DNA of 14,209 bases, taken from assembly GCA_946480965.1 (NCBI GenBank), contig CAMLMI010000093.1, positions 1 to 14,209 on the forward strand, given 5' to 3'. The stretch is from an uncultured Verrucomicrobiales bacterium. Its GTDB lineage: Bacteria > Verrucomicrobiota > Verrucomicrobiae > Limisphaerales > CANJSG01. The position numbers and the translations under genes are program-made. The notes beneath the pieces are model-generated. The model did not search any database. It saw only the letters and a program-made list of their open reading frames with translations, and was not told the DNA's origin. Shown here in pieces: positions 6,738-12,995 of the stretch. Numbering within the stretch: the first letter of the stretch is position 1; each line of letters starts with the position of its first letter.

Positions 6738-8387
6738 ATGAATCTCCGGCTGCTTATCTTTCTGGGCACGACGCTTCCGCTCTTGGCCGCTGAACCATCG
6801 CCTGTCGCACCGCCGATCCGGTTGAACACCGTTGGGTATCTGCCGCTGGCGCCCAAGCATGCGAGCGTTTCGTCGCCTACGGGGACAAACTTCAACATCG
6901 TGCAGGACGGAACCAGAGCCGTGGTTTTCACTGGATCGTTGAGCGGTCCGCGCCGCAACGAGGACACGGGCGAGGAGCTGAGGACGGCCGATTTTTCCAC
7001 CGTGACCAACGCGGGCACCTATCGGCTGAAGATCGCCGGCGTGGGCGAATCCGCGCCGTTCACCATTGCGGCGGATGTGTTCCGGGAACCGTTCCGCTTG
7101 GCGACGCGCGCGATGTATCTCTGGCGCTGCGGCACCGCTGTCTCCGGTTCGCACGGCGGCCACACCTTCGTCCAGGGCGTCTGCCACACGAACGACGCAT
7201 GGCTGGATCCCGTGACGGGAAAACACGAGCGGATCGATCTGAACGGCGGTTGGCACGACGCGGGCGACTACAACAAATACGTGGTCAATGCGGGCGTGAC
7301 CGTCGGCGTGATGCTGCGGGCCTGGGAAGATTTCGAGGCTAAGATTCGAGCCGTGCCGCTGGGCCTACCCGAAGCCGGCGGCGTGTTGCCCGAGTATCTC
7401 GCCGAGGTGAAGTGGGAACTCGACTGGCTGCTGAAGATGCAGGCGCCGGACGGCTCGGTGTATCACAAGGTGTCCACGCGGAAGTTCGGCGGCTTCGTCA
7501 TGCCGGAGAAGGAAGCGGCCGAGCGTTTCGTGGTTCCCTGGAGCAGCACGGCCACGGCGTCGTTTGTCGCGATGATGGCGCAAGCCGCGCGGCTCTACCG
7601 CCCGTTCGACGCCGCCTATGCGGACCGCTGTTTGGTCGCAGCGCGCAAGAGCTGGGACTTCCTGCTGAAACATCCCGAAAACGTCGCGGCCGATCAAAGC
7701 GGCTTCGACACGGGCCCTTACGCCGCGCACGACCGCGACGCCCACACCTGGGCGGCGGCGGAACTGTGGGAAGCCACGGGGGAAGCGACTTTTCTAAGCG
7801 AATTCGAGTCTCGTTCCCGCGAGCCCAAGCTGCGGGTGGACGGGATCTGGGATTGGGGCAATCCGCGCAACCTCGGCACCTTGGTCTATCTCGGTTCCAA
7901 GCGGACAGGCCGTTCAGCCGAAGTCATGGAAGGGCTCCGCACCAATTTGCTCAACACCGCGTATTGGCTCCTCTCCGAACGCGACCGGCACGGTTACGCG
8001 CGGCCAGCGGGGAAGTTCTATTCGTGGGGCGTGAACGGAACGGTGGCCCGGCAGGTCGTGCTGCTGGAAGCGGCGCATCGTTTGACCGGAGACCGGCGTT
8101 TCCGCGAAGCCGGACTGGACGCTGTGAACCATCTGCTCGGCCGCAATCCCTACGGTCGTTCCTACGTGACGGGGCTGGGCTATCGGCCGCCGTTGAAGCC
8201 GCATGATCGCCGCGCGGGGGCCGATGGCATCGACGCGCCTTGGCCCGGCTATCTCGTCGGCGGACCGGAGAAAACCGCGCTGGGCTGGAAGGACGAGGAG
8301 GCCGACTACCGCAACAACGAGATCGCCATCAACTGGAACGCGGCGCTGATCTACGCGCTGGCGGCGGGTTTGGCGGAGCCGCGTTGA
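6738..8387 (+). CDS. secreted glycoside hydrolase family 9 enzyme
   Basis: This 549-aa protein has a signal peptide (residues 1 to about 18, hydrophobic core LLIFLGTTLPLLAA). Next comes the immunoglobulin-like CelD_N domain (about 25-110, starting IRLNTVGYLP), then an (alpha/alpha)6-barrel GH9 domain. Catalytic landmarks are all present: GGWHDAGDYNKY (170-181, with Asp174 and Asp177), GRNPYGRSYVTGLG (468-481), His489 in PHDRR, and the acid Glu528 in YRNNEIAINWNA. GH9 enzymes hydrolyse beta-1,4-glucans (cellulose and related polymers) with inversion; a glucosaminidase or mixed-glucan specificity cannot be excluded. The ATG at 6738 starts a proper signal peptide, whereas the upstream open frame does not. 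It converges with an exported SGNH esterase, suggesting shared work on plant or algal polysaccharide. Confidence 0.93.
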   Translation: MNLRLLIFLGTTLPLLAAEPSPVAPPIRLNTVGYLPLAPKHASVSSPTGTNFNIVQDGTRAVVFTGSLSGPRRNEDTGEELRTADFSTVTNAGTYRLKIAGVGESAPFTIAADVFREPFRLATRAMYLWRCGTAVSGSHGGHTFVQGVCHTNDAWLDPVTGKHERIDLNGGWHDAGDYNKYVVNAGVTVGVMLRAWEDFEAKIRAVPLGLPEAGGVLPEYLAEVKWELDWLLKMQAPDGSVYHKVSTRKFGGFVMPEKEAAERFVVPWSSTATASFVAMMAQAARLYRPFDAAYADRCLVAARKSWDFLLKHPENVAADQSGFDTGPYAAHDRDAHTWAAAELWEATGEATFLSEFESRSREPKLRVDGIWDWGNPRNLGTLVYLGSKRTGRSAEVMEGLRTNLLNTAYWLLSERDRHGYARPAGKFYSWGVNGTVARQVVLLEAAHRLTGDRRFREAGLDAVNHLLGRNPYGRSYVTGLGYRPPLKPHDRRAGADGIDAPWPGYLVGGPEKTALGWKDEEADYRNNEIAINWNAALIYALAAGLAEPR

Positions 8388-8430
8388 ACGGGTCCCAGCG
8401 GATCGGCGAAACCGATAGGACGGCCGTTCA
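8385..8430. terminator. possible shared bidirectional terminator
   Basis: TGAACGG (8385-8391) pairs with CCGTTCA (8424-8430). Inside, GTCC (8392-8395) pairs with GGAC (8418-8421), and ATCGG (8402-8406) with CCGAT (8412-8416) around a CGAAA loop. The stop codons of the two converging genes form the outer ends of the stem. There is no U-run, so intrinsic termination is not assured. Confidence 0.4.
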
Positions 8431-9132
8431 GATTCCCAGCAGCGCCTTGCGGACGGTCTGGGCCATGAGCTTGGCCCCGGCGGCGTTGGGATGGATGTGG
8501 TCGGGGAACAGCTCGGGGCGGTCCGACAAGGCGGCGTTGAGGTCGATGACGGGGAGCTGCTTCTTGTCCGCGACCTTTTGCAGCGCGGGCAGCACGCCCT
8601 CCATGAGGTCCTTCTCGTTGATGCCCCACTGGTCCTTGTAAACGGGCACGGGGAGGATCAGCCAGACCGGCGGCTTGGAGGGCAGCTTCTGGAAGTGTTC
8701 GACGAGCGCGACCATGTCGTCCACGAACTCCTTGCCGTGCGCCTGCCAGTTCTGCGGCTTGGTGTCGTTGGTGCCGAGCTTGATCAGGACCAGCTCGGGC
8801 GCGTAGGCGGTGGCGTCCTTGAAGGCGTCGGTCTTCCACCACGGATGGTCGCCGTTCTTGAGCAGCGTGGCGCCGCTGACGCCGAAGTTGCGCACCTCGA
8901 ACTTGTCGCCCAGCAGCAGGCCGAGCTGGCGCGGGTAGTTGTTCGCCTCCCGTTCCTCCACGCCCGCGCCGAAGGTGATGCTGTCGCCCACGCAGGCGAC
9001 GCGGAGCGGCGTGGTGCGGTTGAAGGTGTCGATGCGGGGCGGTTCCGGCGTGCTGGAACAACCGACCCAGAGCGCGGGCACGGCGGCGGTCAGCAGGGCG
9101 AGAAAGGCACGGCGAGAATGTTGGATCGACAT
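8428..9132 (-). CDS. exported SGNH/GDSL-type esterase
   Basis: This 234-aa protein has all four SGNH blocks: GDSITFG (49-55, nucleophile Ser51), NFGVSGATLL (82-91), LGTND (119-123, Asn122) and DHIHPN (211-216, Asp211 and His214). The N-terminus has a twin-arginine motif SRRAFLAL (6-13), a hydrophobic stretch, and a Cys at 25 in WVGCSS. This suggests Tat export with possible lipid anchoring, although Trp at -3 makes the lipobox poor. SGNH proteins remove acetyl or other acyl groups; beside a GH9 gene, deacetylation of polysaccharide is a reasonable inference, but a lipase or sialate esterase role is possible. The ATG at 9132 is the only start giving the signal. It is transcribed towards the GH9 gene; the stops are 40 bp apart. 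Confidence 0.9.
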   Translation of the reverse strand: MSIQHSRRAFLALLTAAVPALWVGCSSTPEPPRIDTFNRTTPLRVACVGDSITFGAGVEEREANNYPRQLGLLLGDKFEVRNFGVSGATLLKNGDHPWWKTDAFKDATAYAPELVLIKLGTNDTKPQNWQAHGKEFVDDMVALVEHFQKLPSKPPVWLILPVPVYKDQWGINEKDLMEGVLPALQKVADKKQLPVIDLNAALSDRPELFPDHIHPNAAGAKLMAQTVRKALLGI

Positions 9133-9153
9133 GCGGCGGATTCAAACGGTCGC

Positions 9154-9188
9154 GGCGGGCCGAAGGCAAGCCACGGTCGCGGCCCGCC
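9154..9188. repeat. GC-rich inverted repeat in the esterase leader
   Basis: GGCGGGCCG (9154-9162) is perfectly repeated inverted as CGGCCCGCC (9180-9188), with a 17-nt loop. The direct repeat ACGGTCGCGGC (9146-9156 and 9173-9183) overlaps it. The structure lies 22-56 nt upstream of the esterase start, so it would be in its mRNA leader or promoter. It may be regulatory or simply a GC-rich chance structure. Confidence 0.35.
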
Positions 9189-9265
9189 CGCTGCCCAAGA
9201 AGGAGCGGCGGATGCCGGAGCGGAGGGCAAAAGAAGGGAACAGGCGCGGGCGCGGAAACTTCCGC

Positions 9266-9293
9266 TTGAACCGAAGCGCGGGAGCCCTAATGT
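9266..9293 (+). promoter_or_regulatory. possible promoter of tRNA-Cys
   Basis: TTGAAC (9266-9271, 4/6 to the -35 consensus) is followed after 16 nt by TAATGT (9288-9293, 3/6 to the -10 consensus). The implied start near 9300 leaves about 14 nt of 5' leader to be trimmed from the tRNA. A dyad GCGGAA-AC-TTCCGC (9252-9265) touches the -35. Confidence 0.35.
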
Positions 9294-9313
9294 CTCGCGA
9301 CGCAGTTACGGAA

Positions 9314-9387
9314 GGCGGGGTAGCCAAGTGGTAAGGCACGGCTCTGCAAAAGCTGCATCGCCGGTTCGATTCCGGCCCTCGCCTCCA
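9314..9387 (+). tRNA. tRNA-Cys (anticodon GCA)
   Basis: A full cloverleaf can be folded. The acceptor GGCGGGG (9314-9320) pairs with CCTCGCC (9377-9383) with one G-U. The D stem is GCC/GGC (9323-9325, 9335-9337). The anticodon stem CGGCT/AGCTG closes the loop with GCA at 9346-9348. The variable loop has 4 nt, and the T stem GCCGG/CCGGC encloses TTCGATT. The discriminator is T (9384), the known identity base of tRNA-Cys, and CCA (9385-9387) is encoded in the gene. I find no second copy of its 3' end nearby, so there is no sign of use as an integration site within the window. Confidence 0.97.
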
Positions 9388-9872
9388 ACTCCAGCTGCGC
9401 ATCAGCAAGGATTTCGGATTCTCCACAAGCCAAGTGCCAGCAAGGCGTTGCTCTGGGAATCCGGGGCAACTCGCACGAATCCGCCCGCTGCCCGCCAATG
9501 GGACTTCTACCAAGGGCCGTCACCAGTGAGGAGCACCGTCCCATCATTGGCCGTGGGACCAGCCTGGCGCGCGCGCCGATTCATCCTGTGGCGGCTCCAT
9601 GACGTCTCACCCAACCTGAACCACCACGGCCAAGCAGAACCTCTGCCCGACGCGGTGCCGCAGCCGAAGGGGCGCATCAGACTTCGGGTCGAGGCGAACC
9701 CGGTCCACCTGGCGGAAGGCGGATGGCTGAAAAGCCCAAGGCGCATCGCGATCCGTTTGCCCTGCCGGAGGCGTAGCAGCGAGGAATTGGCGAGTTCCGA
9801 CCAACAAGCGATGGAGCCCATTTGCCAAGCGATGGGCGGATACGTGCCGGCGACCGGGATAAACATTTCAAC
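9388..9872. other. 485-bp stretch without a convincing gene
   Basis: Open frames cross this stretch on both strands, but none looks like a protein: they are Arg/Pro/Ser-rich and run into the tRNA or antisense to the hydrolase. It contains an imperfect dyad GGAATT-GGCG-AGTTCC (9783-9798), a hairpin GCCCAT/ATGGGC (9816-9821, 9832-9837) and a 9-bp direct repeat just before the next gene. A 17-codon frame (9723-9776, with a GGAAGG a few bases upstream) is too short to credit. It may hold a decayed element or a dispersed intergenic repeat; no insertion-sequence ends were found. Confidence 0.5.
9806..9835 (+). promoter_or_regulatory. 9-bp tandem repeat upstream of the hydrolase operon
   Basis: AAGCGATGG occurs at 9806-9814 and again at 9827-9835, exactly 21 bp apart (about two helical turns), ending 37 bp before the first start codon of the operon. 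Such spacing puts both copies on the same face of the DNA, as for two regulator half-sites. No clear -35/-10 pair was found beside it. Confidence 0.3.
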
Positions 9873-10556
9873 ATGGGCGTGGAACCTGGAACCGGACACG
9901 TCAAGCCGGCGGCTCGATTCGTGAGAATCGACGCCGGTGGGGTGACATTGGACGGGGACTGGCACGTTCCTCCGGGCGCGACGGGAATGGTCCTGTTCGC
10001 GCATGGCAGCGGCAGCAGCCGGCACAGCCCCCGAAACCAGCAGGTCGCCCGCACCTTGCGCGAGTCCGGCATCGGCACATTGCTGTTCGACCTTTTGAGC
10101 CGCGAGGAGGAAGCGCTCGAAGCGGAAACGGGAAACCTGCGGTTCGACATCGACCTGCTTTCCGAACGCCTGGTTGCGGCCACGCGTTGGGTGGCGCGAC
10201 AGCCGGACGGAGACCACCTGGGTTTCGGCTATTTCGGGGCGAGCACCGGGGGCGCGGCGGCACTGGTCGCGGCGGCGGAGCTCGGGCCGGCCGTGGACGC
10301 GGTGGTCGTGCGCGGCGGCCGTCCCGACCTGGCGAACCACTGCCTTCCTCGCGTGGAGGCGGCCACGCTGCTTCTCGTCGGAGAGCGCGACGACGCCGTG
10401 CTGCAGATGAACCGGGATGCGTTCGCGAAACTCCGCTGCAGGAAGAAGCTGTCCATCGTGCCACGGGCCGGACACCTGTTCGAGGAACCGGGGGCGCTGG
10501 AGGAAGTGGCCCGGCAAGCCGTGGCCTGGTTCGGGCGATATTTGAAAGCGCGATGA
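9873..10556 (+). CDS. alpha/beta hydrolase (dienelactone-hydrolase-like)
   Basis: This 227-aa cytoplasmic protein has a complete alpha/beta-hydrolase triad: oxyanion motif HGSG (44-47), nucleophile Ser124 in GASTGG (122-127), an acidic residue in VGERDD (169-174) and His201 in RAGHLFEE. The substrate is unknown; annotation as dienelactone hydrolase reflects fold similarity only. It is the same kind of domain that is fused to a phosphoribosyltransferase in M. tuberculosis Rv0571c (from memory). I chose the ATG at 9873; the frame is open from a TTG at 9822, and a GTG at 9879 is another option. It is the first gene of a tight operon, its stop overlapping the next start as ATGA. No Shine-Dalgarno is present. 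Confidence 0.88.
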   Translation: MGVEPGTGHVKPAARFVRIDAGGVTLDGDWHVPPGATGMVLFAHGSGSSRHSPRNQQVARTLRESGIGTLLFDLLSREEEALEAETGNLRFDIDLLSERLVAATRWVARQPDGDHLGFGYFGASTGGAAALVAAAELGPAVDAVVVRGGRPDLANHCLPRVEAATLLLVGERDDAVLQMNRDAFAKLRCRKKLSIVPRAGHLFEEPGALEEVARQAVAWFGRYLKAR

Positions 10557-11257
10557 GCAGGACTTCCATGACGATGCCATTCCAGAACCGGATCGAGGCC
10601 GGCCAGTTGTTGGCGAGGCGGCTGTCTCGATACGCGAACCGGCCCGACGTCCTGGTGTTGGCCCTGCCGCGAGGCGGCGTGCCGGTCGGCTACGCGGTGG
10701 CGCGGGCATTGAATCTCCCGCTGGACGTGTTTGTCGTCCGGAAGCTGGGCGTGCCGGGGCACGAGGAGCTCGCCATGGGAGCCATCGCCAGCGGAGGAAC
10801 GCGGGTGCTGAACAAGGATGTGGTGGTGGGATTGGGGATTCCGGACGAAATCATCGACGCCGTGACCGCCCGCGAGGTTCAAGAACTGAACCGGCGCGAC
10901 CGGGCCTATCGTGGCACCCGTCCAGCCCCCGAAGTGCAGGGCCGAACCATCATCCTGGTGGACGACGGCATCGCGACCGGCTCGACGATGCGGGCCGCGG
11001 TTGAAGCCCTGCGGCGGCTCAAGGCCTCCCGCATCGTCATGGCGGCCCCCACGGTGGCCTTGTCCACCGCGGGCGAGTTGCGGCCGGTCGCGGATGAACT
11101 GGTCGCGGTGATGACGCCCGCCGACTTCGTCGGAGTCGGCCAATGGTATGTCGATTTCTCGCAGACCGAGGACGAGGAGGTTCGCGAACTGCTGGGAAAG
11201 TCCCTCCAACCCGCCACCCGCCGGGACGATGAATCCGCTGGCAAAGCTCGTCCGTGA
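10553..11257 (+). CDS. phosphoribosyltransferase-family protein
   Basis: This 234-aa type I phosphoribosyltransferase fold carries the PRPP-binding motif ILVDDGIATGST (134-145). Its N-terminal part has LALPRGGVPVGYAVA (36-50) and VVRKLGVPGHEELAMGAIA (61-79), typical of the stress-linked branch rather than of purine or pyrimidine salvage enzymes. Its true substrate is not established. The ATG at 10553 forms ATGA with the hydrolase stop; in-frame ATGs at 10568 and 10574 are alternatives. Its 3' end overlaps the next gene by 29 bp. In mycobacteria this domain is fused either to a hydrolase or to an erythromycin-esterase domain, exactly the two neighbours seen here, which supports a shared function. 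Confidence 0.9.
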   Translation: MSRTSMTMPFQNRIEAGQLLARRLSRYANRPDVLVLALPRGGVPVGYAVARALNLPLDVFVVRKLGVPGHEELAMGAIASGGTRVLNKDVVVGLGIPDEIIDAVTAREVQELNRRDRAYRGTRPAPEVQGRTIILVDDGIATGSTMRAAVEALRRLKASRIVMAAPTVALSTAGELRPVADELVAVMTPADFVGVGQWYVDFSQTEDEEVRELLGKSLQPATRRDDESAGKARP

Positions 11258-12560
11258 AGCGGCCGTCTCCTTGAACGGATCCGCCGGCGACTACGATCCG
11301 CTGCTGGATCTCGTGGGAGACGCACGCTTCGTGCTTCTGGGCGAGGCGACGCACGGAACCCACGAGTTTTACCGGGCGCGGGCGGAGATCACGAAGCGGC
11401 TGGTCCGCGAGAAGGGATTTTGCGCCATCGTCGCGGAGGCGGACTGGCCCGACGCCTATCGGGTCAACCGCCATGTCCGGGGCGTGGGCCAGGACGCGGA
11501 CGCCGCCGAGGCGCTCGGCGGCTTCAAACGGTTTCCACAATGGATGTGGCGCAACGCCGACGTGCTGGATTTCGTGGGCTGGCTCCGGGAACACAACGAC
11601 CAACAACCGGACGACGAACGCAAGGCGGGCTTCTACGGTCTCGATCTCTACAGCCTGCACGCGTCCATCGACGCCGTGCTGGCGTATCTGGAAAAGATGG
11701 ACCCGGCGGCGGCGCGGCTCGCCCGCCAGCGCTACGCCTGCTTCGACCATTTCGACCGGAACACGCAAACCTATGGCCTCGCCACCGGACTGGGGCTCCA
11801 ACCGGGCTGCGAGAAAGACGTGGTGGCGGAACTGGTCGAGCTTCGCAGGCGCGAAACCGAGTATCTGCGGCGCGACGGACGCGTCGCGGCCGACGAGTTC
11901 TTCTGCGCTGAGCAGAACGCCTCCGTGGTCCGGAACGCGGAACGATACTACCGGACGATGTTCCGCGGCGAGGTGTCGTCCTGGAATCTGCGAGACCGGC
12001 ACATGATGCAGACGCTCGAAGGCCTTGTGGCGCATCTGGAGCAGTTCCTCAAACCGGTCAAGGTCGCCGTCTGGGCGCACAACACGCATCTCGGGGACGC
12101 CCGCGCGACGCAGATGTCGGAGCGGGGCGAGCTGAACCTGGGCCAGCTGGTCCGGGAGAAGTTCGGCCACGATGCCGTGGCGGTCGGTTTCACGACGCAC
12201 AGCGGCACCGTGACGGCGGCGAGGGAATGGGACGCGCCCGCGCTGCGCCGACGGGTTCGCCCCGCGGCGACGGGGAGCTACGAGGCTCTGTTCCACGACG
12301 CCGGCTATGCCCGGTTCTGGCTGGAGTTCGGCAAACATCCGGAAGTCGCGTTCAACCTGCGCTGCCAGCGGTTGGAGAGGGCCATCGGCGTCATCTACCG
12401 ACCGGAAACGGAGATGGTGAGCCATTACTACTCCGCGCGCCTGCCCGACCAATTCGACGCCGTGCTGCACTTCGACCACACGCGAGGAGTCGAGCCGCTC
12501 GAATCCTCCGGCGTGTGGAGGGCGGACGAAGTCGAGGAGACGTTTCCGACCGGCCTATGA
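11229..12560 (+). CDS. erythromycin esterase family protein
   Basis: This 443-aa protein matches the EreA/EreB-like family in length and motifs: LGEATHGTHEFY (37-48, His42 being the candidate general base), EADWPD (70-75, Glu70), WRNADVLDFVGWLR (107-120) and WAHNTHLGD (282-290, His284 and His287). Some members open the macrolactone ring of erythromycin. Most chromosomal members have no proven substrate, so drug resistance should not be assumed. I chose the ATG at 11229 because the protein then starts like its family (MNPLAKLVREAA); upstream codons lie inside the phosphoribosyltransferase gene. No signal peptide is seen, so it is cytoplasmic. The context points to a stress or dormancy role, as for the fused M. 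tuberculosis Rv2030c. Confidence 0.92.
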   Translation: MNPLAKLVREAAVSLNGSAGDYDPLLDLVGDARFVLLGEATHGTHEFYRARAEITKRLVREKGFCAIVAEADWPDAYRVNRHVRGVGQDADAAEALGGFKRFPQWMWRNADVLDFVGWLREHNDQQPDDERKAGFYGLDLYSLHASIDAVLAYLEKMDPAAARLARQRYACFDHFDRNTQTYGLATGLGLQPGCEKDVVAELVELRRRETEYLRRDGRVAADEFFCAEQNASVVRNAERYYRTMFRGEVSSWNLRDRHMMQTLEGLVAHLEQFLKPVKVAVWAHNTHLGDARATQMSERGELNLGQLVREKFGHDAVAVGFTTHSGTVTAAREWDAPALRRRVRPAATGSYEALFHDAGYARFWLEFGKHPEVAFNLRCQRLERAIGVIYRPETEMVSHYYSARLPDQFDAVLHFDHTRGVEPLESSGVWRADEVEETFPTGL

Positions 12561-12995
12561 CCGATGGAGCCACCACGTCGGATCGGACCCGCTGCGGCGG
12601 CGGGCATGTGACGATGTTGGACCGTCCGTTCCCGATGTCTTCCTCCCAAGCCGCCGCCAGGTCCATGTGCCGCTCTTTTGGTGCGGCGCGCGCGGCCTTT
12701 GCCCGCAGCGCACCCGTGGCTCCGGCGAGCCACGAACTCGTCCGGCCGGGATTTGCCCCGACGAACAATGCCAACGCGCCCGCATCCTCGCCTGCGTCGG
12801 CCTCACGCAATGATCCGTCCCGGCCAAGGCCGGCGCCGATTTGGCGGCTTCATCCCGACCGATGATCTCTCGGCGACATTTCCCGGGTGGTCGCCGGCCT
12901 CGTGGCTTCAACGGCCTGTCGCGGATCGAATCTCGTTCTTGCGCCAAGGGACGGCGGGCTTGGTCACGGTGAAAAACAGGCCGACCGCTTCAGAC
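12561..12995. other. 435-bp gap with hairpins, no convincing gene
   Basis: Frames are open on both strands. The plus-strand one (12557-12865, 102 codons, ATGA overlap with the esterase stop) is Ala/Ser/Pro/Arg-rich with no recognisable motif; minus-strand frames are no better. Three inverted repeats lie within 120 bp: CGTGGCTC/GAGCCACG (12715-12734), TGCGT/ACGCA (12793-12809) and CCGGCC/GGCCGG (12820-12833). The gap breaks the otherwise tight operon and may hold a terminator, a promoter for the next gene, or a decayed gene. Confidence 0.45.
12715..12734 (+). terminator. strong hairpin after the esterase gene
   Basis: CGTGGCTC (12715-12722) and GAGCCACG (12727-12734) form a perfect 8-bp stem with a CGGC loop, 155 nt after the esterase stop. 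No U-run follows, so it could be a terminator of a factor-dependent type, an mRNA-stabilising stem, or a protein site. Confidence 0.3.

Noticed and set aside
4767..7256. An 829-codon frame suggesting a large N-terminal fusion to the ABC ATPase
   Set aside because: The upstream half is prmC read in another frame plus antisense GH9; the ATPase starts at its own ATG (5696).
9142..9547. Minus-strand open frames of 123 and 86 codons crossing the tRNA
   Set aside because: They are the antisense of tRNA-Cys; peptides of the type AGIEPAMQLLQSRALPLGYP are a familiar false annotation produced by this tRNA.
9723..9776. 17-codon frame with a purine-rich stretch before its ATG
   Set aside because: Too short to support from one sequence, and it lies in a stretch suspected of being a repeat.
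8491..9924. 477-codon plus-strand frame
   Set aside because: It is antisense to the SGNH esterase, whose catalytic motifs are intact, and then runs through the tRNA; its composition is not protein-like.
9507..10709. 400-codon minus-strand frame
   Set aside because: Mostly antisense to the alpha/beta hydrolase; Arg/Pro-rich with no domain. The non-overlapped end is covered by the gap entry.
11037..12479. 480-codon minus-strand frame
   Set aside because: Antisense to the erythromycin-esterase gene, which has all family motifs on the plus strand.
12557..12865. 102-codon plus-strand frame coupled by ATGA to the esterase stop
   Set aside because: Low-complexity Ala/Ser/Pro/Arg composition, no motif and no ribosome-binding site; the coupling alone is not enough to call a gene.
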